Assembly (NCBI GenBank): GCA_945952225.1
Contig: CAMFHP010000015.1
Coordinates: forward strand, 33,398-97,397
DNA length: 64,000 nt
DNA from: an uncultured Myxococcaceae bacterium
GTDB taxonomy: Bacteria; Myxococcota_A; Polyangia; Polyangiales; Ga0077539
Reading direction: 5' to 3'
Shown here one piece after another: positions 43,577 through 52,455 of the stretch. The notes beneath the pieces are model-generated. The model was given only the letters and a program-made list of their open reading frames with translations. It was not told the DNA's origin and ran no database searches. The translations under genes and the position numbers were made by a program. Each line of letters starts with the position of its first letter. Positions within the stretch are counted from its first letter, which is position 1.

Positions 43577-46500
43577 TCACTCGTCGCAGTCGTCGCAGTC
43601 GTCGCAGTCGTCGCAGCCGTCCTCTTCGCCCTCGGCGCCGCCCTCGCCGTCCCCCTCGCACGCGTGGTCGGGCGCGTCGCCGGGCCAGGTCTCCGGGTCG
43701 AGTCCGCGCTCGTCGGCGAGGGCGCGGGCGGTGACGGCCTCGGGCACCGGCGCGCAGAAATCCCACGATGCGCCGTGCGCGAGAAGCTGTCGGGCCGCGT
43801 CGTCCATGTACTCGGTCACCGCCGCGTGGAGCGCCGTGTTGCCGAGCGCGTCGTACGCGTGCACGTCGGCGCCCGCCGTGAGCAGGGCCTTGAGCGCCTC
43901 CTGCGCGCCGTACCAGTTGCGCACCGCCTCGACGAGCGCGGGCGTGTCTTCGTCGCGCGCGTTCACGTCGCAGCGCCCTGCGGTGATGAGCTCCGTCGCG
44001 AGGTCGTCGATGCCCGCGCGCAGCAGCCGATGGAGCATCGACGCGCCGCCGACAACCCCGGTCACGCCGCGCGAGAGGAGCCACCGCGCGACAGGCACGT
44101 CGTAGCGATCGAGGGCCGCGGTGAGCAGCGCAGGGCCGCGCGCAGAGAGGTCCACATCGCCCGCGGCGAGACGTTCGGCGAGCGCCTCGTGGTTCTGCGA
44201 CAGTGCGAGCGCGAGCGGATGCGCGCCGTTCAGGTCGAAGCGGTCGAGCGACACGCCGGATGCGCGCAGCAGGTCGAGGAGGTCGTCGTCGCCGCGCTGC
44301 GCCGCGAGGCCCGCGAGCGACGCGCCGCCCGCGCATCGGTACGGATTCACCGCGCGCGAACGGAGCATCGCCGCCACCTTCGCGAGCTCGCCCCGCGCAA
44401 TGGATTTCGCCAGCGCCTCGTCGGCCATCGTGCACGCCGCACGGTCGTTGAGCACATCCATCGAGAGGAGCTTCTCGCCCGCGGCCGCGTCGAGCCGCGC
44501 GCACACCTCGTCGTTCGCCGCGAGGCCCGTGTAGCCCGCCACCGATCGCCCCGCGGCGTCCTTCGCGCGCACGTCGGCGCCGCGCGCGAGCAGCAGATCG
44601 ACGAGCGCCAGGTGCCCCGCCGCGACGGCCGCCATGAGCGCGGTGGCGCCCCACGGATCGCGCGCGTTCACGTCGTCGCCCGCGTCGAGGCGCGCGGTCA
44701 CCGCTGCGACGTCTCCCTCGTACACGGCCGCGAAGAAGGGCGGCGGCGCGGTGAGCTCCGTCGGGAGCGCCTCGACGGTCGGCGGCGTCACGTCGATGCC
44801 GAAGCGCGCGAGCACCGCGGAGAAGGCCGTGCGCAGCTCCTTCCGTTGCGTGAGGAGCGCGAGCGCGTCGTCGCCGTCACGGTTCTTCACCGTGGGGTCT
44901 GCGCCCGCATCGAGGAGCAGGGTGACGATCGCGACGTTCCCGGCCTTCGCCGCCGCGGTGAGCGCGGTGTCGCCGTCGTGGCCCACGGCGAGGTCGGTGC
45001 GCGCGCGGTGACGGAGCAGCAGCGCGACCGCGTCGTCGTTGCCCTTCGACACCGCCACGTGGAGCGCCGTGCCGAGGTACGAGTTCACGCTGTCGGGGTC
45101 GGCGCCCGCGTCGAGGAGCAGCGCCGCGCTCTCGTCGGCATCACCGTTCACCGCGCCGATGAGCGGGCTGTTGGGCCCCGGCGGCGTGATCGAGACCCCG
45201 CGCGATTGCAGCAGCCGCAGCACCGACGGAAACGAGGCCGCGCTGTGCACCACCGTGGTGCCCCAGTCGTCGACGAGGTCGGTGCGCGCGCCCGCATCGA
45301 GGAGCCGCGCGACGATCGCCGTGTGTCCCCCGTTGGCCGCGGCGGTGAGCGCCGTGAGCCCGTAGTGCGCGGTGCGGTTCGGATCGGCGCCGCGCGCGAG
45401 GAGCAGCGCCACCGTGTCGTCGTCGCCCCGTCGCGCCGCGAGCGTGAGGAGCCCCTCGCCCGGTGCGTCCTTCGCGAACTCGAAGGGCGCGCCCTCCGAC
45501 ACCCACGCGCGCACGTCGTCGGTGCGTCCGTCTTCGTATGCGAGGAGCAGCGCGCCGAGGTCACGCGCGGGATCACGGAGCGTCTCGTCGAGCACGAGCG
45601 CGCGCAGCGCGGCCTTCGAAGGGTCGTTGCCGCAGCCCCACGGCGTGCGTCCGTAGGCGTCGAGCGCGTCGAGCCGCGCGCCCGCGACGAGCAGCGCGCG
45701 GAGGGCCTCCACGTAGCGGTCGTCCCACGCGTAGTGCTGCATGCACTTGTGGAGCGCCGTGGCCTTCTGGTGATCGACGGCGTCGACGTCGGCGCCGCGC
45801 GCGAGCAGCAGCGCGATCACGGGGAGCGAGACGTAGTGCGTGCACGCGCGGTGGAGCGTGGTGTCTCCGCCGATCTCGGCCTGCGCGTCGGGGTGCGCGC
45901 CGCGGTCGAGGCACCATGCGACGAGGTCGACGTTGGACTTCATGCCCGCCGCGCGCATCCACTCGCCGAGCACCGACGGACGCACCGGCGGATCGAAGGG
46001 CGGCAGCGCGTGGAGCAGGTCGAGGCGCTCGTTCCACACGGCCGATGCGATGCCCGGCAGGCCCGCGTCACCGACCGTCGACTTCGCCCCGTGCGCCGCG
46101 AGGGCCTCGACGACCGCGAGGTGTCCCGCCGTGAGCGCGAGCCCCATCGCCGTCTCGCCGTACGGGAGCGTCGCCTCCGTGTCTGCGCCGGCTTCACACA
46201 GCGCGCGCACGCCGTCGACATCGCCCGCCTCCGCCGCCCGCATGAGCGCGGTGTAGTGCTGACGGTCGCGCGTATCGAGCGAGAGCCCGCCCTCGCGCAG
46301 CGCCGCGATCGCGTCGGACCAGAGCCCCTGCGTCACGCACTCGATGGCCTTCGCACGGGCGCGATGCTGCGCGTCGAGCTCGGGCGCGACGGACCACTCC
46401 TCCTGCACGGCAAGTCCGAGCTCCACGGCGATGGCGCGGGCCGTGACCCCGTAGCGGTCGGGCACGTCGTGGCGCGCGCCCCGCTGCGTGAGCCGCTCGA

Positions 46501-47113
46501 CGGCCTCGGACTGCGCATCGCGCGTCGCGAGGTGCAGCAGCGTGCAGCCCCCGAGGTCGACGGGCGCCGACGGAGACGCCCCCGCGTCGAACATCGCGTC
46601 GAGGAGGTCGTGGCGTCCCTTGAGCCACGCGGCCCGAAGCGCGCAGCGTCCGTTCTCGCTCCGCACGCCGCCGTCGACCCGCGCGGCGAGGAGCACCTTC
46701 ACGGCCTCGGGCTGATCCTTGTCGACCGCGTGTTCGAGCGCGCTCTCGCCCCAGCGGTTCATCGCGACGGGGTCGGCGCCGCGCGCGAGGAGCCACGCGG
46801 CGCACTCGGGGTGGTTCCAGTTGAAGGCCGTGCGCAGCGCGGTGTCGTCGCTGCCGTCGCGCGCTTCGAGGTCGGCGCCGCGGGCCACGAGGATCTCCAT
46901 GCGCTCGATGGATCCGCCCTCGGTGGCCTTGATGAGCGCGGTCTCGCACGAGATCTCGACGCGCGTGTCGAGGGGCATGCCGAGGTCGAGCCAGGCGACC
47001 ATGGCCGCGGTCGGTCCGTCTTTGCAGACGGTGAGAAAATCGCGGCGGCTCTGCGGCGAGAGGTCGGCGCGGTATCCGAGGGGTTCGAGCACTTCGCGGG
47101 GCGTCGGGTTCAT
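43577..47113 (-). CDS. Giant ankyrin-repeat protein with Cys-Asp C-terminal tail
   Basis: 1178 residues, almost entirely ankyrin repeats (more than 25), each ending in patterns such as GHLAVVEALLARGAD and ALMAAVAAGHLALVDLLLARG. There is no signal peptide, so it is probably cytoplasmic and scaffolding or protein-binding. After the repeats come acidic residues (DGEGGAEGEEDG) and a C-terminal tail reading CDDCDDCDDCDE, four Cys spaced three apart. This looks like a metal-binding or redox tail and is unusual for ankyrin proteins. ATG 47113 is used. Confidence 0.85.
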   Translation of the reverse strand: MNPTPREVLEPLGYRADLSPQSRRDFLTVCKDGPTAAMVAWLDLGMPLDTRVEISCETALIKATEGGSIERMEILVARGADLEARDGSDDTALRTAFNWNHPECAAWLLARGADPVAMNRWGESALEHAVDKDQPEAVKVLLAARVDGGVRSENGRCALRAAWLKGRHDLLDAMFDAGASPSAPVDLGGCTLLHLATRDAQSEAVERLTQRGARHDVPDRYGVTARAIAVELGLAVQEEWSVAPELDAQHRARAKAIECVTQGLWSDAIAALREGGLSLDTRDRQHYTALMRAAEAGDVDGVRALCEAGADTEATLPYGETAMGLALTAGHLAVVEALAAHGAKSTVGDAGLPGIASAVWNERLDLLHALPPFDPPVRPSVLGEWMRAAGMKSNVDLVAWCLDRGAHPDAQAEIGGDTTLHRACTHYVSLPVIALLLARGADVDAVDHQKATALHKCMQHYAWDDRYVEALRALLVAGARLDALDAYGRTPWGCGNDPSKAALRALVLDETLRDPARDLGALLLAYEDGRTDDVRAWVSEGAPFEFAKDAPGEGLLTLAARRGDDDTVALLLARGADPNRTAHYGLTALTAAANGGHTAIVARLLDAGARTDLVDDWGTTVVHSAASFPSVLRLLQSRGVSITPPGPNSPLIGAVNGDADESAALLLDAGADPDSVNSYLGTALHVAVSKGNDDAVALLLRHRARTDLAVGHDGDTALTAAAKAGNVAIVTLLLDAGADPTVKNRDGDDALALLTQRKELRTAFSAVLARFGIDVTPPTVEALPTELTAPPPFFAAVYEGDVAAVTARLDAGDDVNARDPWGATALMAAVAAGHLALVDLLLARGADVRAKDAAGRSVAGYTGLAANDEVCARLDAAAGEKLLSMDVLNDRAACTMADEALAKSIARGELAKVAAMLRSRAVNPYRCAGGASLAGLAAQRGDDDLLDLLRASGVSLDRFDLNGAHPLALALSQNHEALAERLAAGDVDLSARGPALLTAALDRYDVPVARWLLSRGVTGVVGGASMLHRLLRAGIDDLATELITAGRCDVNARDEDTPALVEAVRNWYGAQEALKALLTAGADVHAYDALGNTALHAAVTEYMDDAARQLLAHGASWDFCAPVPEAVTARALADERGLDPETWPGDAPDHACEGDGEGGAEGEEDGCDDCDDCDDCDE
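43581..43616. repeat. 9-bp tandem repeats encoding the Cys-Asp tail
   Basis: Four perfect copies of TCGTCGCAG at 43581, 43590, 43599 and 43608, immediately before the stop on plus-strand coordinates. On minus they encode Asp-Cys-Asp type triplets. Tail length could change by slippage. Confidence 0.85.
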
Positions 47114-47244
47114 GGCGCGCGCGAGTGTCGGCCATGTGCACCGCGTCGTACCAACGGGAAGTAGCCTGCGGCCTCCCGCCGCGCGGAGCCCCGACGGTCA
47201 CGTCGCTTGCGTGGGCGCCGAGGGGGTTGTGTATCGTGCGCGCG

Positions 47245-48645
47245 ATGAAGCGCTGGGGTGTTGTTCCGCTCGTGGCCGCGCTCGCGGCGTGCAGTGCGTC
47301 TCCGTCGTCGACGCCCGTCGATGGAGGCAACGATCTCGGCGCCGTCGATGCGCCCGCCGACGCGACGACCACGCCCGATGCGCCGCCGCGCGCGTACCCG
47401 ATGCCCTCCGCGGCGAACGCGGTCGCGCAGACCGACGCGCGCTGGGAGGGGCAGTACCGCTTCCTCTACGACACCTGGGGAACGGAGGTGCTCGGCGACT
47501 GGCCCACGACGGACTTCATGCTCGGACTCCTGCGCGACGAGCCCTCGGTGTTCGGCCCTCAGTTCTCGAACTTCGGGTTCATTCCCGACCCCGACGACGA
47601 CCTGCCCTTCGGGCTCAAGCGCGGCATCACCGACCGCACGGTGGTGCATGAGACCTGCGCGATGTGCCACGTCGGTCGACTCCCCGACGGACGCGTGTGG
47701 CTGGGCCTCCCGAACACGTCGCTCGACGTGGGGCGCTTTCGCGTCGAGGTGAACCGCCGATGGGTGGCCGCGGGGCATCCGTCGTTCCTCACGCCCCTCG
47801 CGGCGCGCAAGGCCCTCGCGCTGGGCCCCGGGCGCTTCAACGCCGAGTCGGGCGACTACCCCGAGGTCGTTCCCGCCGACTTTCCGCCGTACTTCACGCT
47901 CGGTCGTCGCACGGCGCTCAACTACATGGGCACGGGCCGCAACGTGCGCACCGAGGCCCACTTCGCGATCTTCTCCTTCGGCGCGGGATCGCCCAACGAC
48001 ACCACCGCGCGCGTGCCCTTTCCCGAGCCCGAGCGCGTCGAGTCGTTCCTCGCGTTCTTCGGCACCCTCGACGCGCCGCCGCCGCCCGCGGGCGACGCCG
48101 CGCGCATCGCCGCCGGACGCGCCGTCTTCGAACGCGCCCGCTGCGGCACCTGCCACCACGTCGGCCAGATCGAGATGGACGGCGTCACCGCCCTCGACCG
48201 CAGCGCCGCGGGCCGCGAGCGCATCCCCGGCGACGACCCGATGTTTCCGCGCGGCACGATCCGCACGAACGCCCAGCACCGCGTGCTGCAAGACGGCGAC
48301 GCGCCCTCCGACGGCGGCACCGTGGCCGACGGCGGCGTCGACATGGGCCTCGCGGATCTCATCCAGTTCATCCTCACGCGGCGCCTCTCGGTGCAGCAGA
48401 CCGACGGCTACCGCGTGGGCGACCTCCGCGGCCTCGCGTACACCGCGCCGTACCTCCACAACGGCAGCGTGCCCACGCTCGACGCGCTGCTCCGTGCGCG
48501 CGCGCAGCGGCCGACGACCTTCGCGCGCGGCGCGTTCACCGTCGACACCACGGCCACGGGCAACGGCAACGAGGGGCACGAGTTCGGCGCCGACCTCGAC
48601 GACACCGACCGCGCGGCGCTCGTCGCGTACCTCCAGAGCCTCTGA
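47245..48645 (+). CDS. Di-haem cytochrome c lipoprotein (MauG/CcpA-like)
   Basis: 466 residues. The lipobox LAAC (Cys16) is followed by an Asp/Ala linker. Two haem motifs, CAMCH (about 138) and CGTCH (about 300), lie in separate domains; the C-terminal half has TAPYLHNGSVPTLDAL, a hallmark of di-haem peroxidase-like cytochromes. Likely a periplasmic or surface electron-transfer or peroxidase protein. The stop abuts the convergent gene at 48646 (no gap), so transcripts meet head-on. ATG 47245 is chosen for the signal peptide; the frame is open to 47125. Confidence 0.75.
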   Translation: MKRWGVVPLVAALAACSASPSSTPVDGGNDLGAVDAPADATTTPDAPPRAYPMPSAANAVAQTDARWEGQYRFLYDTWGTEVLGDWPTTDFMLGLLRDEPSVFGPQFSNFGFIPDPDDDLPFGLKRGITDRTVVHETCAMCHVGRLPDGRVWLGLPNTSLDVGRFRVEVNRRWVAAGHPSFLTPLAARKALALGPGRFNAESGDYPEVVPADFPPYFTLGRRTALNYMGTGRNVRTEAHFAIFSFGAGSPNDTTARVPFPEPERVESFLAFFGTLDAPPPPAGDAARIAAGRAVFERARCGTCHHVGQIEMDGVTALDRSAAGRERIPGDDPMFPRGTIRTNAQHRVLQDGDAPSDGGTVADGGVDMGLADLIQFILTRRLSVQQTDGYRVGDLRGLAYTAPYLHNGSVPTLDALLRARAQRPTTFARGAFTVDTTATGNGNEGHEFGADLDDTDRAALVAYLQSL

Positions 48646-50454
48646 TCACCGCGAGCGCACGTACGCTTCGAGCGCGTCGAGCTCCGTCGCCGAGAGCTGC
48701 GACGTGCGTCCGTGGGTGTCGCCGACGTTGTGGGTGGTGAGCACCGCGCGCAGCGTGGGGGCGCGGCCGTCGTGCAGGTGCGGCGCGCGCGCGAAGACCC
48801 CGCGCAGCGAGGGCGTGTCGACGGCGGCCATGCGCGCGTCGGCATCGGACGTGTCGGGCACCACGGCGTGGGCGAGGCGGTCGGTGAGCGCATCGCCGCG
48901 GTGACAGGTGGCGCAGCCCACGTCGGCGCGCGCGAACACCGCAGCGCCCGCCGCGATCTGCGAGGCGTCGTCGGCGACCGCACGGCGCGGCGCGAGCCAG
49001 GCCATGTAGGCCGCCATCGCGCCGGTGTCGACGAGGAGCCCGTCGCCGCCCATGAGCTCGGTGATCGCGACGCGCGTGAGGCGCTCGGCGTCGGAGAACT
49101 CGCCGTCCCAGTGAAAGGGCGCGAGGTCGGCGCGGGCGCCCCACGCGGGCGGCGTTCGCCGGAGCTTGCGCGGCACGTTCGTGGTGTGGAGGAACCACGT
49201 GAGCCCATCGTCGTCGCCCTCGGGGTGACACGTCGCGCAGGCGACCACGCCGCTCGGCGTGAGGTGCGTGTCGACGGCGTCGTGAAAGAGGTTGCGACCG
49301 CGCAGCACGGCGTCGGGCGCGGCGTCGGGCGAGAGCGCGCGTCGCTGCGTGGCGCTGGCGTCGCGGGGCTCGGTGCGCGCGGGCGCGTCGAGGTCGAGGA
49401 GCGCCACCGCGTGGTCGAAGCCCACGTCGACCCAGGCGCGACGGCCGTCGGCGGAGAGCACGAGCCCGCGCGGTCCGCGGCCCGTGCGAAAGGTCGCGAG
49501 GCGCGGGGCCGGCGCGCTCGCAAACGTCGACGGCGACGACGCGCCCGCGGGGCACGGGATCACCGCCACCGTGTCGGTGTATCGATGCGCGACCCAGAGG
49601 ATCCCCGCCGCCCACGCGAGCGCCGAGGGACCGCTCGTGACCGCCGCGCTCCCGTCGAAGCGCGCATAGCGCCCGCCGCAGGGCGCGAGGAGCCGCGGCT
49701 CGATGCGTGGGCGGTCTTCGAACACGGCGCCGTATCCGCCGCGCGCGGCGGGTCGTGTGCGGTCGCTGTCGCGGTCCACGGACTGCCACGCCGCGAGCGC
49801 CGCGCCGCCGATCGACACCGCCGCGAGCGCGTCGACCTGGCTGGCCGCGAAGCCCGCGCGCGACTCCAGCGACACCTCGGCGCGGGCCGTGGGCGTGCGG
49901 AGAACGTCGTCGGATGCGAGGGCGTCGCGCGACCACGTGCGCACGCGGCCGAGGCGCGAGGCGCTCACGAACACGTCACCGCCCGCGACCGCGAGGGCCG
50001 TGGGACGACCCGTCGAGGGAACCACCCGCACGACCCGCTGCGCCGCCACGTCGACCACCACGAGTCGGTCTTCGAAGGGGCACGCCGCGAGCGCCCGCGT
50101 CGCCGTGAGGGCCACGACGGCCCGCGCGCCGCCGCAGGGGATGGGCACGTCGCGTACGCCCGCGTCGTCGATCCACGCGAGGGCGCCGCGGCGCGCGCGG
50201 GCCACGAGCACGCCGCCCTCGAAGAGCGCGAGGGATTCGGGCGCGCCATCGACGGTCACCGAGCGCGTCACGGTGAGGGTCGAGGCGTCGAGGCGGTGCA
50301 CGCGCGCGTCGTCGGGCGAGGTCACCCAGAGGGCGGCGCCGTCGGTCGTGCGCGCGATCGACGACGACGCGGCCACGGAGACGGTCACCGCCGCGGGCGT
50401 CGCATCGGCGCACGCGACGAGGGCCACGACCGCTGCGAGCCGCGCGGCGCGCAT
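48646..50454 (-). CDS. Propeller domain plus di-haem cytochrome lipoprotein
   Basis: 602 residues. Lipobox LVAC (Cys15). The first 330 residues are beta-strand rich (ALWVTSPDDARVHRLDAST, LVVVDVAAQRVVRVVPST, SALAWAAGILWVAHRYTD), read as a seven-bladed surface propeller; the last 270 carry two CATCH haem sites (GVVACATCHPEGDDDG, VGCATCHRGD) and APHLHDGRAPTLRAV, as in di-haem peroxidases. Its start overlaps the upstream stop as TGATG, so it is coupled to the gene at 50454. The fusion suggests a substrate-docking propeller with an electron-transfer module. Confidence 0.75.
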   Translation of the reverse strand: MRAARLAAVVALVACADATPAAVTVSVAASSSIARTTDGAALWVTSPDDARVHRLDASTLTVTRSVTVDGAPESLALFEGGVLVARARRGALAWIDDAGVRDVPIPCGGARAVVALTATRALAACPFEDRLVVVDVAAQRVVRVVPSTGRPTALAVAGGDVFVSASRLGRVRTWSRDALASDDVLRTPTARAEVSLESRAGFAASQVDALAAVSIGGAALAAWQSVDRDSDRTRPAARGGYGAVFEDRPRIEPRLLAPCGGRYARFDGSAAVTSGPSALAWAAGILWVAHRYTDTVAVIPCPAGASSPSTFASAPAPRLATFRTGRGPRGLVLSADGRRAWVDVGFDHAVALLDLDAPARTEPRDASATQRRALSPDAAPDAVLRGRNLFHDAVDTHLTPSGVVACATCHPEGDDDGLTWFLHTTNVPRKLRRTPPAWGARADLAPFHWDGEFSDAERLTRVAITELMGGDGLLVDTGAMAAYMAWLAPRRAVADDASQIAAGAAVFARADVGCATCHRGDALTDRLAHAVVPDTSDADARMAAVDTPSLRGVFARAPHLHDGRAPTLRAVLTTHNVGDTHGRTSQLSATELDALEAYVRSR

Positions 50455-52052
50455 CACCGGTCGGGCGGGAGCAGCAGCGCGAACTCGACCTGGAGCGTCT
50501 GCTGCGCGCACTGCACGTTGTAGGCGCCGATGGGGAGCGTCACGGGGTCGCCGGCGTCGGGGTTGGGGTTCATGGGGTCGGCGTTGCCGTTGGTGTCCAT
50601 GAACCCGAGGATCTGGTACGTGCCCGCGGAGAGCTCGTCGGGGAGCTCGAACTCGGGCTGCTGCGACGCGTCCGTGAGGTCGACGCGCTCGACGTGGAAC
50701 GAGGTCACGGGGCGCGCACCCGCGTTGGGCCCCACGATGGTGACGTCTTCGGCGCGGTAGACGTCGAACCACACGGGGCCGCGCAACGGACCGTGCTGCG
50801 CGGGGCTCGTGCGCACGGTGCTCGACGCGCTGAAGCGAAGGCGCGCGCGGCCGCGGAGGGCGGTGCTGCTGTCCATCTCGGCGCACGAGTTCGCCACGCG
50901 CGGGAGCTCGCGGGGCAGCACGAGGTCCGACTGGATCGGCACGAACTCCACGTCGCGGAGCGGGTGCGTGGGCGACTCGACCGCGTAGTCGATGCTGAAC
51001 ACGCCGCGGCGCCCGTGGGCCACCACGCTCACCACGCCGCCGCCCGCGGGATCGTCGTAGTAGAACGACCCGGTCCACGGCGTCGACGAGCCGCGCTGAC
51101 GGGCCTCCTGCGCGTTCATGTTGTCGACGAGGCGGAACACGTTCTGCTGAAACTGATCGCCCGCGAGGTACGACGCCGGGGCGCGCGCGAGGGGCACGCG
51201 ACGGCCGTCGAGGGTGATCACCTCGAAGCCCACATCGACGACCTGATCCTGCAGGCGCGGCGACACGGTGAGCCGCAGCCAGTTGTGCGGTTCGAGCTGA
51301 AAGTCTCGAAAGTTCTGCGCGGCGCCCGACGTGATGCCGTACGCGCGGTTGGTGAAGAACGCGAACTCGTCGCGCGAGAGCGTGAAGCTCACCGTGCCCG
51401 AGATGCTCTCGTACGGATCGCCCCGGAACGCCGCGTGGTTCACCTGCCCCGGCCGCAGCGACGTGCGCGGGTTCTCGTTGGTGAACGTCAGCGTCGAGGC
51501 GCCCGCGCCGTCGTAGGCCACGGCGATCGTGACGTGCCCGCCGTTCGCCGACGTGGAGTTGAGCTCCAGGTGCCAGGGCTGCGTGTCTTCGCGGGCCGCG
51601 AGGCGTCGGTTGGTCTCGGCGAAGGCCGCGCGCACGGCGTCGACGTACACGCGCCCGTAGGCGAACGAGAACGGCGCGCGGAGCACGGGGCGGCGCGCGG
51701 CGCCCGCGGGCGTCGGCGGCACCATGTCGACGGCGACGACGGCCTGGTCCGCGGTGCGCGCGTCGACGGCCGCGGTGAGCAGCAGCCCGGGCTGGAGCTC
51801 GAGGTCACGGTGGCCGCGCCCGGCGCGCAGGGCGTCGCCGAGGAGCGGGTCGAAGAAGGCCACGAAGTCCGCATCGGTCACCGGGCGCTCGATGGTGATG
51901 CCCACGTACTCGATGGGCTCGGAGCGCGGACGCATCAGCGTCGTGACCGCAGCGCCTCCATCGCCCGTCGCGGGCGTCGTCGAGCCGTCGCACGACATCG
52001 CCACCACCGCGGCCACACACGCCCGCAGAAACCCTCGCGTCATGGCGCGCAT
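50454..52052 (-). CDS. Lipoprotein of unknown function coupled to the cytochrome gene
   Basis: 532 residues. Signal peptide with VAMSC (Cys21). The body is beta-rich (AYGRVYVDAVRAAF, TIAVAYDGAGASTLTF, DEFAFFTNRAYGI, SFYYDDPAGGGVVSVVAH) and ends with SAGTYQILGFMDTNGNADP, an Asp/Asn-rich stretch like a calcium-binding loop, and VQCAQQTLQVEF. No family I can name. Its stop codon overlaps the start of the propeller-cytochrome gene by one base (TGATG), so the two products are probably made together and may form one surface complex. ATG 52043 is an alternative start. Confidence 0.6.
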   Translation of the reverse strand: MRAMTRGFLRACVAAVVAMSCDGSTTPATGDGGAAVTTLMRPRSEPIEYVGITIERPVTDADFVAFFDPLLGDALRAGRGHRDLELQPGLLLTAAVDARTADQAVVAVDMVPPTPAGAARRPVLRAPFSFAYGRVYVDAVRAAFAETNRRLAAREDTQPWHLELNSTSANGGHVTIAVAYDGAGASTLTFTNENPRTSLRPGQVNHAAFRGDPYESISGTVSFTLSRDEFAFFTNRAYGITSGAAQNFRDFQLEPHNWLRLTVSPRLQDQVVDVGFEVITLDGRRVPLARAPASYLAGDQFQQNVFRLVDNMNAQEARQRGSSTPWTGSFYYDDPAGGGVVSVVAHGRRGVFSIDYAVESPTHPLRDVEFVPIQSDLVLPRELPRVANSCAEMDSSTALRGRARLRFSASSTVRTSPAQHGPLRGPVWFDVYRAEDVTIVGPNAGARPVTSFHVERVDLTDASQQPEFELPDELSAGTYQILGFMDTNGNADPMNPNPDAGDPVTLPIGAYNVQCAQQTLQVEFALLLPPDR

Positions 52053-52208
52053 GAAACCACGGCCCGCGCGTCCTCACGGCGCGGATTCGTCCGTGGCCCC
52101 GGCGCCCCTGCTTCGCCGCGCCACGCCCCTCCGTGTGTGCGACGCGTACACCGATCGCCGCGCAGGTCTCACGCCCGTTGCGTGCGGCGCCGTTCCATCC
52201 CTCGACCC

Positions 52209-52451
52209 ATGCGCGACCCGCCCCCACCGCCGCCGCGCCCACGGAGCGTGGCCCCCCTCGCCGCGCTGTCGCTCGTGCCCGCGAACGACGCGCAGCCCAC
52301 CCTGCCCGCGAACGACGTCCACCCCGAGACCGTGCGTCCGCCGACGCGCACGCTCGACGCCCCCGAAACCCGTCCCCTCGCCCGCGACGCGCTGCTCGCA
52401 CTCCTCGCCGTCGCGCTCCTGGCCGTCGCCGTGCGCGCGTGCCTCGGCTGA
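52209..52451 (+). CDS. Small proline-rich tail-anchored membrane protein
   Basis: 80 residues. The N-terminus is Pro/Arg-rich (MRDPPPPPPRPRS), then a polar middle with Pro/Ala/Asn, then one C-terminal membrane helix (ALLALLAVALLAVAVRACLG). It fills the gap between divergent 52052 and convergent 52456 exactly, with no overlap. No homologue recognised; codon use looks normal for the window. A short tail-anchored protein is plausible but a spurious frame cannot be excluded. Confidence 0.45.
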   Translation: MRDPPPPPPRPRSVAPLAALSLVPANDAQPTLPANDVHPETVRPPTRTLDAPETRPLARDALLALLAVALLAVAVRACLG

Positions 52452-52455
52452 GCGT

